This document shows, piece after piece, positions 1 to 12,421 of a stretch of 64,000 nt of DNA. A program made the translations under genes and the position numbers. Every line of letters begins with the position of its first letter. Position 1 is the stretch's first letter. The stretch spans positions 10,464,735-10,528,734 of the forward strand of contig NC_037593.1 of NCBI RefSeq assembly GCF_003073045.1, given 5' to 3'. The stretch is from Pomacea canaliculata. Taxonomy: Eukaryota > Mollusca > Gastropoda > Architaenioglossa > Ampullariidae. The notes below the pieces were generated by a model that worked only from the letters and a program-made list of their open reading frames with translations, made no database searches and was not told the DNA's origin.

Positions 1-3000
1 GTACGTCGAGGCCAGCGAAGCTTTGGACAGCTTCCGGACCTGGGTACGGAACGCACGCTCCAGCCTGCCGCCTTCTGACCACTGGATGCTTTTCACCGGG
101 TATGCTCCTGATTTTGTTGCCCTCTAGTCTGTAAGTAACGGGAATGTGAAACAGAAACGCGTGTAATGGATAAGGGTGCAAAACCAATTACATCGCTTTC
201 TCTCTCTTCCCTTGAAATGGGCTCAGGCCTATTCAACACACACACAGACTCTGCTCGTCAGGGATGAGCAGGGTGAAGGGTAAGCGAGAAGAACAACAAA
301 AACAGCAGTAAAACAGCGATGGGATAAATCTCATCTTGCAGTCGATTCTGCGGTTAACCCAGCTTCTTTTGTTTTTATCCACCCTGCGCGCAGCACATGG
401 TGCTCATCTCTTGCCGGCAGGTGGCGCTCAATTTCTGCTTAACCACGTGACAACCTACCTCTCGTTATTTATAAATATTACGTTTATTTTATTTTTTTGC
501 TTTGTTTTGCCATTTGTCATCTACGTTTACTTCCTGTTTTGTGACGTGCACGCTTATCTCTGGTTTTGTCATTTGCAAGCTATAGGCTTAGCGACTTTTA
601 TGTTCTGCTTTGTCAGTTACAAGTTACTTTTAATATCTGCTTCGTCACTTACAAACTACGTTTATTTATTTGCAGACTACGTTCAGTTTTTGTTTTGTCC
701 TTTGCAGACTATGCTCATTTAATGTCTCGTCGCCTCAATGGCACTGCTGTTCTCTCGTTTCAGGTACGACATCTACACAGACAAAAACCCCAACATCGCA
801 GGTGAGCAAACTTGTCATTCCATTCTTGCGAACTTGTGTGAACATCCACGCTCAAGTCCACATGCACACACACACACCCTTGCAAAAAGTCTGTAAAAAT
901 GTTATATGAATAGAACAAGTCACGTATCTCTCAGTTCGTTCACACGGCAAATTTGCAACACTGGTGTCTGCAGGTCTGGCCAAGCTGGGTGGTCTATGCA
1001 GCTATCTGTCCGTGTCCATCGTCGAGCAAGATAACACCGCCAGTGTCGGCGCCACAGCTGCACACGAGCTGGGTCACAGGTCAGTGGGATGACATACTGA
1101 TATGGTGACATATTGACTCGGGGACACCGGTGCACTTTGGCCACTTAGGCCACCTAGCTGTACAAGTACCTGACTCGGATAGGTAGTAATCTACGGAAAA
1201 TGCGTGTTGTTTGCTATATCCGAGTTATTAAAACAACAACAAAACTCTTTGCACAGGGGCATTCATTTTTGTTTGTTATCAGACACTCGTTTTAAACGTG
1301 TTTTTCGTGCATTTGTTCGACTGTACTCGCGTAAAGGTGAAGTAAATGAAGTGAGCGAAGAACCAGTGAACTGTAGGTGGTTCACTGTGGCTAGGACACA
1401 ATATGTAGAAGACAGAACCCAACCCTGGCCTTCCGTCGTCTTGTACCTTCCTTTGAAAATCAGGTACACGTCAGTGCTGGGTAGACAGGCGGGGGAAGAG
1501 TTGGAGGGGCACCTTCTTCGAAGTCGATTTACTTTAATATTATTATAAAGATCTCTCTCTCTTCCCCACCCCACCCATTTCAGTTTACGTGGCAAGCACG
1601 TAGGTCGGGCCTGATATTCCCTGTGACGTTCTCTCTCTATACTCTATAGCCTATCTGCCCGTCATGACGGCGAGGAGAAGGACTGTCGTGATGAAGACAA
1701 CTTCATCATGTCCCGCAAGCTCAAGACGCCTGATGCGGAAAAACTGGCCTCGCGCCCCTGGCAGTTCTCCCAATGTTCTGTGAAGGCCTTCCGCGAGTTC
1801 CTGTCACAGTGAGTATCCTACGAGTTCATGCGATCCCAAGTGAGTCACTAGATGAGAGCGTTTGCCACAAAGACCGCATGCAAGGTTCACAGCGAGTAGA
1901 AAGAGACGGGTGCTGTTTTGTCACAGCCAATAGCACATAGTCAAAGTTTATTTTTTCACATCCAATAGAACATGGTCGTGTAAAAGCGCGTTGAGTTCAC
2001 TGCGCTTGGAAAATGCGCCACATAAGTGCTAGATGACGATCATCATCATATAGCCACTCATTGCTATTATTAATAGTAGAATATTTCAATTGTTTATTGA
2101 TTTAGCACTTATTTGAACTTGATATCGGGTCATCTTTCTCATTTTACATGTTGCAGGGTGAAGTGCGGACAGCGAGGTCCTGCACGGGGATCAGCGCTGG
2201 CGACCGAGTTGGGTGGGGGTCAGGTCTTCTCAGCTGACCTTCAGTGTCAGCTCGCTCTAGGCAAGCATTCGTACTTTGGCAGAGTGAGTACAAGTTATTT
2301 CTTGCACAGTTAGGCAGCGAAGGCCTCTCCACTTGGTACAGATGTTCTATGAGTACTATGGAGGTAGTTATTGACGGCTCAAGGCTAGAAGTAAGAAAGA
2401 AAAACAAATAACAACAAAAAGGCCGAGAGACATAGAGATGGAGGGAGAGAGAGAGAGAGAAAAGTAAAGAACAAAACGTATGTATATTGCTACATTCCCA
2501 CAGAGTCTTCAATCGACAGAGTCGTTCAGCAGCATGTGCCGACGGTTGTACTGTGCCGTGCCAGGCGAGCCAGGCCTGTACCAAGCCATCTTCGCCATGG
2601 AAAAAACTACCTGCGGCGATGGCAAGGTAAGTCCAGCTATCCCCCATCAGTTATGAATGTAAGTACATGAAGGTGTGATGAGGGTTTTGAAATACATTAA
2701 GTTCATACAGTATTACTTGAGCACTACCTTCCTCGATGGCGAGTTTCCTCCCAAAACGTGCATTCAGTAGCTCAAAGCATACCTGCCAGTAATGTTGACA
2801 AGACTACGTAGCTAGTAATGTCACCTGAAGCCGTATTCATGAAGCAAGGGTAAGTCGTTATTTATAGGCAAAATGGGGGCATCGATGAAAACAGCTTGTC
2901 AAGTTACGACACACGCGGATATTGCTTCATGCTACTTTACTCCTGGAAATCTTTGCCACTTACTTATAACTACGGTCCCAAGGGAGTCTGGACCTTACCT

Positions 3001-6000
3001 TTTCGTATGTACACAAGACGTTTGCCCTTGATTCACCTTGAATAAGGCCCCGTAGCAAACTCATTGCCACTTTCAGTACAAAACAAATTGCTCTCGCAAC
3101 TCAGTAGGTTAAAAATATAGATGCCGATAATATTAATAGGAATGCACATTGAATATCTTTTAAACTCAATTTATGATGTATGCCAAGACACCATTAAAGC
3201 TATGCATTTATAAATTATGCCAAGTGTGGTTTAAGTAGTGTATCTAACGTGCGGCATAGCGCCTAACAAAGGGTTGTGTTTAAGAAGTCTACAGAGAAGT
3301 TTTAATTTTGAAGAAAAAGTTATGTTTTTTTTTTTTCGTTCTATTCTCTCTGTTTGCAGTGGTGTATACAGGGAAAGTGCTCACCTGATGCACGCGCCCC
3401 AAAAGTGAAAGGTGAGAGATGACTGGAGGCAAGGGTGAAGGGTCAGGGATCGACTGAGTCTGTAGGTTGTTAAAGTAGAAGCACGAGTCATATGTGAAAT
3501 GTCAGGTGTAGTGTATTCAGAAAGGAAGTATGTTAGAGTGAAAAAATGGGATAGTATTTGAAAACGAACAAGAGGTTTGTCTTTGGTTATGTTAACAACT
3601 GACAAATAATGTTAGGTCAACATAAAAACTGATCAATAATGTGCGTTGTTTTGAGAAATGAAGGCAGATGAGGTAGGCATAGTGGTCGCGATAAAAGAAA
3701 ATTTTTAAGTATTGTAAAAAAAAATGTAAAACTTTATAGCATCATACTAAATAATGAAAATGAAGGTACGTATGGACACGATGACCAAAAAAAAAACAAA
3801 AAAAATTTTTATGTGTGGGCGTGATAGAGACGAACATTATCCCGTCAGAACGACAAAATGTAAAACTCTGTCTGACCGTGAAGAAGAGTGAGAGGAACGC
3901 TCATAATTATGATAATAAAAATGATAATAAAAATGTTAACGTAGATGTTGAAACATAAAAAGATAATATGTGTGTATTATTCGGGATGAATAATAAAGAT
4001 TCAAAATTTCTGGAGGCGAAAGTAGAGTTTATTGTAGTATATACCAACTCACTAATTCACCACTAAGTCCCTTAACACTGTTCTTAAGTCGATCATCTGT
4101 CTGTTTGTCTCTCCATCCTCCCTTCCCTGATGCGTTTCTGCTGAGGGGCGTCGCAGACACATGTCCACAGGGTGATGACCCTACCGCCCCGTGTGTGGAA
4201 GATGACTGCCGGTACTACACACAAAAGACACGTGACATCTACTGCTGCCACACCTGTCGCCAGTATGTCACCAGGGAAATTATTTTGTCGCCTAGTAACG
4301 TTCCTGTTTTGATTCCCATGCAGGTATTTTGTCTACTTACTTTTGTTTAGTTCTCTTCGTACCTAGGTTTTTGTTTGTCAGCAGCAAGTTTAACTATGTT
4401 AGCTATGTTTAACCAGGACAGTTTCTGGTCGTTTTTGGTTCATGTAAGGATTTCTTCATTCGTAGTTGCGTTCGACCAGAATATCTTGAAAATTGTCCTC
4501 AGAAATTTGGTTTGGAAGGTCTCTTGTTTCTGTTCTTATTATAATACTCTTTTGTTTTCTCTGGGGTAAAGTTAAAGAAGTCTCTTTTATTATTTCATAG
4601 AAAGAACAAGGCTTACCTGCCTCTGAGGCATCTTCAAACGCTAGCAGTTCTAGTCCGACTGCACTTAGAGCAAATTTTACCAACACTGCAAGCCCACCCA
4701 CAGACTCATCGCTATCACCAAGCACGACAAGCTTTTCTACCAGCGTAGAAACTTTCTCAGATTTGTCATCGACCACCAGCACACTTCCAACGTCATCAAC
4801 ACCATCGTCGACCTCCACATCTTCAGAGGGAGAAGTCTTTTCTTTCCTCACTTCTACTAGCAGCTCTAGACCGTCGTCTCCGACGACAGAGACTAGGCAT
4901 GAAGTTTTGGGTACGGTTTTAGCCTACGACATCTTATCACAGTTGAGACACTAATAGAATATTCTAGGTACTATAGAATTCTATGACAATAATAATACTT
5001 AACAATGGAGACATCTACCACATAACTTTCCTGGACGTCGCAGGTTCTTTAGAGCGCTAGACGATTTTGCATTTAGTTTAGTCTTTAGGGTGTATTTTGG
5101 GGTATCTTATGGCATTGAGCGTGTCTTAAAGTGTTTTAGTTTGTTGTAAAACAAAGCCTGTTTTATGTAGCTTAGTGTTAGTCTGTTTTACCGTGTTTTA
5201 TATGTTGTTAACACGTATTATGATGCTGTTATTGTGTCTTCTGGTGTTTCATGTATCTCTACAACTGCAGCGTCCACTCCAGCAACGACAACGATATCTG
5301 AAAGTGCGTTGAAAACAACGCCTGCAAGTCCCATGGGTTCAGAGGCCTATTCCACTGCCACCGCCAGAGACAAAATTCTGGAAGTGTCTACGAGTCGCAC
5401 GTTGGACAAGACAGAAAAGTACCTGTCTCCTACACAAACTTCTGATCTGATGACCGGCACAGTCGGAAAGGTTTTAACTTCGAGATTAACAACGGACACG
5501 TCTAATAGGTACACGCCCAGAACAACAGTCTCTAGCAGTCCAGCAAACAGTCCGCACCCCGCAACACAGTCGCTGAATGATCTACGCTTGATCGTCGCGC
5601 TGCATGGCATAGAACCAGTGCACGCGGCCAACGTTTGGCACGTCTACTATAGTGTTCCGGGCCTTAGTCATCCACCTACCGGCCCACATACTTCACGTCC
5701 TTTCACTAGCCCTCCAACTTTACTACCTTCAGTCACAGACCTACAAACTACACCTTCAGCCACCAGCTCACAGGGTACACATCCAGCCCCCGACCCAAAA
5801 AACATTTATCCAGCCACGGGCCCGCCCACAGCACATTCAGCCAGTGATCCACACACTACAGACCCAGTCACTGACTCGCACATTACTCGTTCACCCATTG
5901 ACCCACAGACAGCGCATCTGGCCGAAGACCTTCAGGCAGGATACTTCCCACCGTTTCAACGACTTGCCTCTGCAGCTCTGTTCCCACAGCACATCGCACG

Positions 6001-6316
6001 CTCAGCAAATGGAGCGCCGTTTTCACACTCAGCGAACGAAGTCAAATTGCCGGATTCCAGAACAGATCGCCATTCTGATGTCGTCACAATAGCGCCAAAC
6101 CTAAACTTTCGTGGTCTGGAAGGACTATCGTTGCTGCTAGACCACCGCCTCAACGTTAATGGCACTGGATTCTTCAATAATGTTACGGGGCCTATAGTCA
6201 ACACCACACACGGAGAGGCAGAGTCTCCACAAGCTGGAAAGACCTCAGCTTCCAGTCTTTCCCTCGAAGCAGAGACGATGAATCCCGTGGCAGAATGGAG
6301 GACGTTTGGTACATAG
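1..6316 (+). CDS. ADAMTS-like secreted reprolysin metalloprotease, 5' partial
   Basis: Zinc endopeptidase of the M12B family, expected to be secreted and to act on extracellular matrix. Exons read from splice sites with matching phase: 1-99, 764-801, 974-1079, 1650-1808, 2157-2283, 2504-2626, 3360-3411, 4157-4323, 4601-4910, 5271-6316 (741 residues visible; the start lies before the window). The exon 974/1650 junction builds the zinc site HELGHSLSARHDG, followed by a Met-turn (NFIMS). Next comes an ADAMTS-type cysteine-rich domain (ADLQCQLALG, then CRRLYCAV and CGDGKWCIQGKC), then a PLAC-like cluster ending DIYCCHTC. The last two exons encode a Ser/Thr/Pro-rich mucin-like tail with degenerate 9-10-residue repeats and three N-glycosylation sequons near the end (NGT, NVT, NTT). 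No thrombospondin repeat, disintegrin domain or membrane anchor is visible. The last two exons have the weakest homology support; their phases fit and no stop intervenes. Confidence 0.92.
509..722 (+). repeat. degenerate ~31-bp minisatellite in an intron
   Basis: About six to seven diverged copies of a roughly 22-44-bp unit with the core TTTTGTCA..TTACAAACTACG lie in the intron between metalloprotease exons 1-99 and 764-801. Units vary in length and sequence, so this is an old array. It keeps a pyrimidine-rich plus strand up to the 3' splice site at 763. Confidence 0.5.
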
Positions 6317-8639
6317 GAGCAGACGGTGGTGCAAGGCCCTGACCATCAGTTCGTGCGCAGAACTGCTTAACCCATTCGCAGATTTGACTCACGATGGTGC
6401 AGCTGGAGAGTGTGAGTTATGGTTAGGGTGCTAATGTGTGAGTTTTTAGCATGTTTGTGCGTGCGTGCATGTGTGTGTAGGTGCTCGAGCGGTGCAGATC
6501 CCGTGAGTCCTCGCTCCTAATGGAATACTCGAGTACCAGAATAGCAGAACAGAAACATCTGTGACCAGACGCTGTGAGAAACTGATCTAAGCAATTCATC
6601 ATTAGCTTGCTTAACTAATTTATTTGGATCTCTATCGAAAAGGCTGTTAAAAAAGTTTGACTCATGAAACACATTTCGCAGCAATATATAAGGAGTTTCG
6701 ATGTTTAACAAGTCAGTCCTATATAGAACTTTGTTTTACAAAAAATAGTAAAGGAGGCATCGTGGCGTATGGTCCTCAAAACTCATTTATCTCGAGGCCA
6801 GCTGTTTATGAGGACGATGCCCATCTCCTTACCCTAGCTGCCTTACTTTCCCAGCACTCTGCAGTCAGGTACCCACACCACAGCTAAGTCGACTAGGGAA
6901 ATAGAGCTTTGCCAATACACGCTTTTGTAATTGTGTTCAGGAAAGTGCGTGTGTGCTTGTGCGTATACATAGTGATCGGATTATTAAGATTTTAGAGTCC
7001 GTAAAATGCGTTGCACATGCTGTTGGGAATACATATGTACTTTTCATGTATTTAGCATCATTGCTGTTTGCCTCCTATACTGTTTTTGATAATGTTATCG
7101 TCACAGTTCACGTACTTTTCGCAAATTTTTTCTGCTCCATGGCCGAAGGGTTTAAAATTGTATCAAAAATGTTCGCCTACTGTAAGCTGTTTCAAACGTC
7201 AGATTCCTATTACATTCAGTTCACAGTTGTGCCCAAACTTAAAACTTCCCGTTTATTCGCCCATTTAGCAAGAAGACCCACGCGATCCCCGGCCTTTATT
7301 TTCTGGCGTCGTCTCTCTCTCTTTTTTAACCAGTGTCGTGCACTGCTGCTGACGTTCTCTCGAGTTTTTGAAGAACCAAATTATGACGGTACAGTAACCG
7401 TCACCACTGTGTGCAAGTTTCAAGCGGATAGACCTAAACACGAATGGATCGTTAAAAAACGTGACCCTCATGTCCCAGTCTCATCATGGACTTTCGTGGT
7501 CTCACCTGACAAGACAAAGACGACCACGACGCCGTGCCTAGTGCTTGCGGATTTTCTCTCAAGTTCGTTTTCACTCATTTAACCACTTCACTTCTGTCTC
7601 ATGCCTGCAGGCTCTTTATTAAGTTCGCGATTATATCATAAGGAATGCCATATTTACTAGTAAAGCCCAGACTTTCGGATCTTGCAAGTTTAAGACAGCA
7701 GCATTTAACATCTTACGGTCACCGCTCTAGATAAAGTTCGGCATAGTCACCAAGATATTTCCGTCTTACACCTGATAATCATCGTCACTGTATCTATATT
7801 AATAAGTGCCTCCCTTTTGTCTCACTTTTTACTATGTTCACTTCTCCAAAAAGTGCACACACTTCCTTTTGTGTGGTGTCTACGTTACGTAATGTTCCAA
7901 CTCTTAAAATAAAATAAAAAAGTTGGCAGTGGGTGAATCGTGTGACTTTTCTTTCCGTTTGTACTGCCTGATTATAAAAATTAAACAGAAATAAAACCTG
8001 ATTATAAAAAAAAATTCTGGATGTGCAAACATAAATTCAATTTATTGTGATTAGTGGACAGATGATGAAGGCACAGTACTGATCATGCACTACAATTATT
8101 CTTGATATTATATCAAGTCATTTAACAGTTATTTAAGAATCAAATTATATGAACATGGTACCATTCATTTCTTGCATCAATGTATATATATAGATCCACT
8201 ACAGAAATGTTGATCTAGCAAGAATCTTGAATTACCTTGCAGGTTGCAGCTGGAAATTGTATCAATAACATGTTTTCCCATCACAATAGGTTTACTAAGA
8301 AAACAACATAAAACTACAAAATCAATATTACACCAAAATAAAGCTACAAAATCTGACCATTTTTTGCAATTACTTCTTTACCAATTTGTTAATGTCACAT
8401 ATATGAATCAGTGAACTGGAACAGAGTAGTACAGGTTTTTCTACACGAGAGCTTTACAAAAAATTTACGAACATACCACATTTAAAAAAGCTCTGGCAGA
8501 AACCAGGTAATTAAAATATCAAAACTATAAAATATTGTTTTCAGCATTGCACAAAGGTACTTGCTGATGTGAGTTATAGTTCTTTGCATGCTGCATCTTA
8601 ATACAGTTGACTGAAAGTTTGCTGACCTAATCAGGAGAT
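6317..8639. other. 3' UTR and convergent intergenic interval
   Basis: No supported gene. It lies between the stop of the metalloprotease and the stop of nibrin on the other strand. A plus-strand poly(A) signal pair AATAAAATAAA at 7908-7918, followed by a GT-rich stretch, is a candidate end for the metalloprotease transcript, which would give a 1.6-kb 3' UTR. A long plus-strand open frame at 6953-7582 has no recognisable domain and falls in this likely UTR. The 8041-8600 part is very AT-rich. Confidence 0.6.
8041..8046 (-). terminator. candidate nibrin poly(A) signal
   Basis: AATAAA on the minus strand (TTTATT on plus), about 590 bases after the nibrin stop codon. Its position fits a normal 3' UTR; no cleavage site can be verified from sequence alone. 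Confidence 0.4.
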
Positions 8640-11600
8640 TTAACGCTTCCTTTTTCCTGGCTTACTGCTGCATGGCCAATCAAAGAGTTCCTGCATTTCT
8701 TTCTCTCGCTGAGACTGCTCATTCTCAATCTGTTGAGGTTCCATCAGCCACTCATCCATCTTTGTCTTGGATTGGGCACAATGCTCCTGCAAGTCCCTCC
8801 CACCAATGATGCGAGGCAACTGGTGAGCACCTGCATGCAGGACTTTGCAAAACCTTTTCACATTGCGCACCATGTGTCCATTCCATAACACCATTCCATC
8901 TCCTAGTGCACTTAATCTGGGAAATGCTGGAATTTCTTGGCCAGCTGCTCTAACAATAAGATCTTGAATCTTTACCCCTACTGATGACACCACTTTGTCA
9001 GTCCTAGAATAATCACCAGCATGCTCTTGGGTCTTTTGAGCTCTTAGAAATCCCTCAAGCAAGGGCACACCGAAACTCTTGGGACCACACTCAACAATAC
9101 GACCTTTTTCTTTAACTGCTTTGCTTTCAAAAGTTTGCTGACTGTAAGCAGAATGTGGAGGAGGTTTTAACTCCTGACTAAAGGGATCTATATTTTCAGG
9201 TTGCTGATGGGAAGTTTTCTGCAGATAATCTCTTGCGGTAGTTTCTCTGATACCACTTGGTGCTGAATCTGTTTCAGGTGGTTTGATTATTTGACTGGAG
9301 TGTCCTTTGCTGTTTATATTGTTAACTGCTGAGGTTATCAGTTCTTGTCCATAAATGTTCTTTGACCCTGACTGTTGGGCTTCTTTTTGTTCATGTGGGG
9401 AAGAAAAAGGGTTGGGTCTTTTGGGTCTTTTGGGTCTTTTGGGAATGTGCTGGAATGGATTGTCCTGCTTGTCCTCATCTGAGGAATCTGTTGGATGTCT
9501 TTTCCTTGTAAACAGTGCCAATTTTCTTGAAATTTTGCTTGTCGCTGTTTCATCCTCATCATCACTGATCTCAATTATCATTTCTGACTCTGCACCTGAA
9601 GACACTGCCTGACATTTAGTTTTGACCTTTTGACCTCTGCTAAAAGACACATCAGACTTGAGATCATTCCCATACCTGGTATTTACCTCCGAGACATCTT
9701 TTTCAATCTTTATACCACATTCTGCAAAAGCCATTTTAGCAGAGCAGTCATGTGTCTCATTGTTGTTTGAAATTAGTGAATCAGGACTGTGTGTTTCAAA
9801 ACTGTCTGGCACAGTATTCTGACTTGGCTGAAGAAGCTGGTTTGTTGTTAGCATGTCTGGTGTTTCTGGGATGGAGAATTCCAGGTATCCTGGCAACATT
9901 GGTGGCTCACACTTAACCTGTCTAATCTTTCCTGCATGCAAAGGGTCATCAACAACTGCCGGTGACAATCTGGACATGTTTCCTGTGCATAGTTGTTTCT
10001 CTCTCTTTGCCACATCATTATCTACAGTGGCAGTAGCTACAGTTGATTTATCTTTAGGGACATTTTTCATGTCAGAAATAAGTAACTGTGAGCTCTGACC
10101 ACCTGCCTGTGTCAGGTTCTGAGATGATAAAGGTGCTGGCAATAGATGTGAAACATCTTTGTTAGCATTGCAATAATCACAGGTGGAGCTGTACAGGACA
10201 GCATAGCCAACTTCTGCTTCTTGTATCAAATATTTTCCATGTTTCTTCAAAAGGTTGGTCACCTATCCATAGAGAAACACCCATTTTAAAAATAAAACCA
10301 AAAGCATACAAATATGAAGTACTAAACAAATTATTTTTAACATTCTCTTACACGCATACATATCATATTAATCAGTGGCCATAATATCTGAACCTGCAAT
10401 CTCAACTCTGTACTATATCAATACAAGAATTATGTCATTGAAATGACAATGGTTTCAACAAATATATAAGATATTTTTTTAAGTAGTTCTGTACATGTAT
10501 ATTTAATTGAAAAGCACTTGTCTTATAAAAGTTCTAAATTTTGATGAACAGACTCAGATGCACAGTATTTCTAAATTACTACACTGCAACCATCTAATAC
10601 TTTATTAATTTGCATAAATTTTTGTTCATGATCAACTTGCACTTTGCTAAAGTTTATGTAAAAAAATTTAAATAGTTTCAAAATCATTTAACAATTTTCA
10701 CTGATAAATGTTTACAAAGCATGTACAATTTTGTCTAAGCATGAGATGACTTAAATATTTCTATTAATTTTAAACTGACCCCATTAGTTTTTCTTTTCTA
10801 AATGTTAAAAACCCTGTAAATACCGAATAAATTATACTTTATGTCATTAAAATGGTGCCAGCCAATAAAAAGTTTCTGTTCTCTGAAATGTAACCCTTAG
10901 AAATTTAGCTCTCTTATAGAATTCATATTATATATATTGCTGTGAGATGAGTGTGATGCAGCTTGGGTTAATGATGATGTGCTGGCTAGACTGATCCTGG
11001 TCTGCAGTGATAAAAACATTCTTTCTCAATTAGACTCTTAGCATTAGCAAATGGTATCAAGTCGCAATCTGTAAAGCCACAATAAATAGTCTGTGTGATG
11101 TCTATAATACAAAGCACAGCAAGCCCACCTTTGTTACCCATTCCTTGAGCTGGTCCTCTATATCACCCTGTGAAGGGCACATCACCAATGCCCTCTCTTC
11201 CACAAAGCTGTCAAGGTCAATGCTCTCATCTGTGTCGGTCAGAATTGGAACTCCTCCAGCTGTTGTCACAGCAACATTCATCTTTTGAAACTGCTTGGCA
11301 CTAAGAAAGTAAAATATGGTCCCTTGAAAAACTGTAGAACGCTTTCTATCTGGCAGGAATGACACATCAGATTTTATATGGCGTTCTGTGACACAGGGAA
11401 GAAACTCTGATGGGTCTGGTGTGTTTCTTTCTCCTTTGAGACTGAGGAGGAACTCTTGTAGATATTGTGGTGTCACGATGGGAGTCTGAGATGCAAGGGC
11501 ACAGACAACCTTGATAGTAACGTTTATGTTGCTCATGACTAAAAGGCAACAGTCAGCAAGCCACTCGCCCACAAAGTGCCCACCAAGCTGCCAGATAATA

Positions 11601-12421
11601 TTTCGAGCTTCTTTCTTTCCTGTTCTATCTAAACATGATGATGTTACCACAAAGGGTTCATATATCACACAGTAAACTGTATGTGGAGAGCCAAACCTGA
11701 AAAGTGCATATGGTATACATTTTATCATTACATATGATAATATACAATAATATGACATTATAATATTAACAAAAATAGAAGCAAATTCTCTCTTGAATGG
11801 TTGAATTTTTATGATCCAACATTTTGAACTGTTTGAACATTTGAAATATATCTATTATAAGACTACATCGCCATATTTAGCAATTTTAATTTAGCTCATT
11901 TAATTAGATTTTATATATTGAATGTACTGATGTCAAAATGCAGCAAGCATACATCTTTTCACTTGTCAAAATAATAGTACCATCAGTTTCAGTTTGCATG
12001 GACTTTGTATATATTCTAGAAGCGTTGAAATGCAAACCAATCTTGTACAACACTATACATTGCATGCACTGTAATACAAGTCTATATGTAAACCGCACTG
12101 TGTAATTCGTGATGTCTAAAAGTGCACCGTTTGGGCTAACCTTATCTCGTCTCCGTCTGCGAGGATGACTTCTCCGCTGATTTTCTCGTTATTAATGAAA
12201 GTGCCAAACTTCGATATATCTCTGAACGTCAAGTTTGGTCGCCTGTCCACATGGATTAGATTTGTCTGTGGATGCATCACTTGCAGGATTGCGTGTTTAC
12301 GACTTACACTTGGATCATTTTCGATCAGGATATCACAGTCTCGTCTGCCAAGAACATATTCCTTTCCAACAAGAAGAGCAATTTTTAAACTCGAAGAACC
12401 TTGTGATTTTAAGTACCACAT
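8640..12421 (-). CDS. NBN: nibrin, MRN complex subunit
   Basis: Nibrin is the FHA/BRCT scaffold of the MRE11-RAD50-NBN complex, which senses DNA double-strand breaks in the nucleus and recruits ATM. Exons on minus: 12421-12141, 11696-11129, 10262-8640; phases fit and give 823 residues (human about 754). The start MWYLK at 12421 matches human MWKLL; an in-frame ATG seven codons upstream is less likely. Exon 1 is the FHA domain with the phosphothreonine-binding signatures GRRDC and SRKHA. Exon 2 carries the tandem BRCT pair (SSCLDRTGKKEA, LGGHFV, PIVTPQYL, FYFLSAKQ). Exon 3 holds the end of BRCT2, a long disordered region with a KRPKRPKRP run, and the conserved C terminus: MRE11-binding-like NVKRFCKVLHAGAHQLPRII, then the ATM-binding-like acidic/hydrophobic end ELFDW and the tail KRKR. 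Only two introns interrupt the CDS, against many in the human gene. Confidence 0.97.

Noticed and set aside
336-722. Open frame rich in Phe, Leu and Tyr resembling a membrane protein.
   Set aside because: It is the translation of a pyrimidine-rich degenerate minisatellite in an intron; the hydrophobic look follows from T-rich codons.
1908-2040. GCGCGTTGAGTTCACTGCGC followed by a GCGCCACATAAGTGC motif in a metalloprotease intron, resembling a common SINE tail.
   Set aside because: Too short and diverged to define ends or a family; no second copy seen in the window.
6953-7582. Long plus-strand open frame of about 209 codons after the metalloprotease.
   Set aside because: No domain, odd composition, no splice partner; it lies in the probable 3' UTR before the poly(A) signals at 7908.
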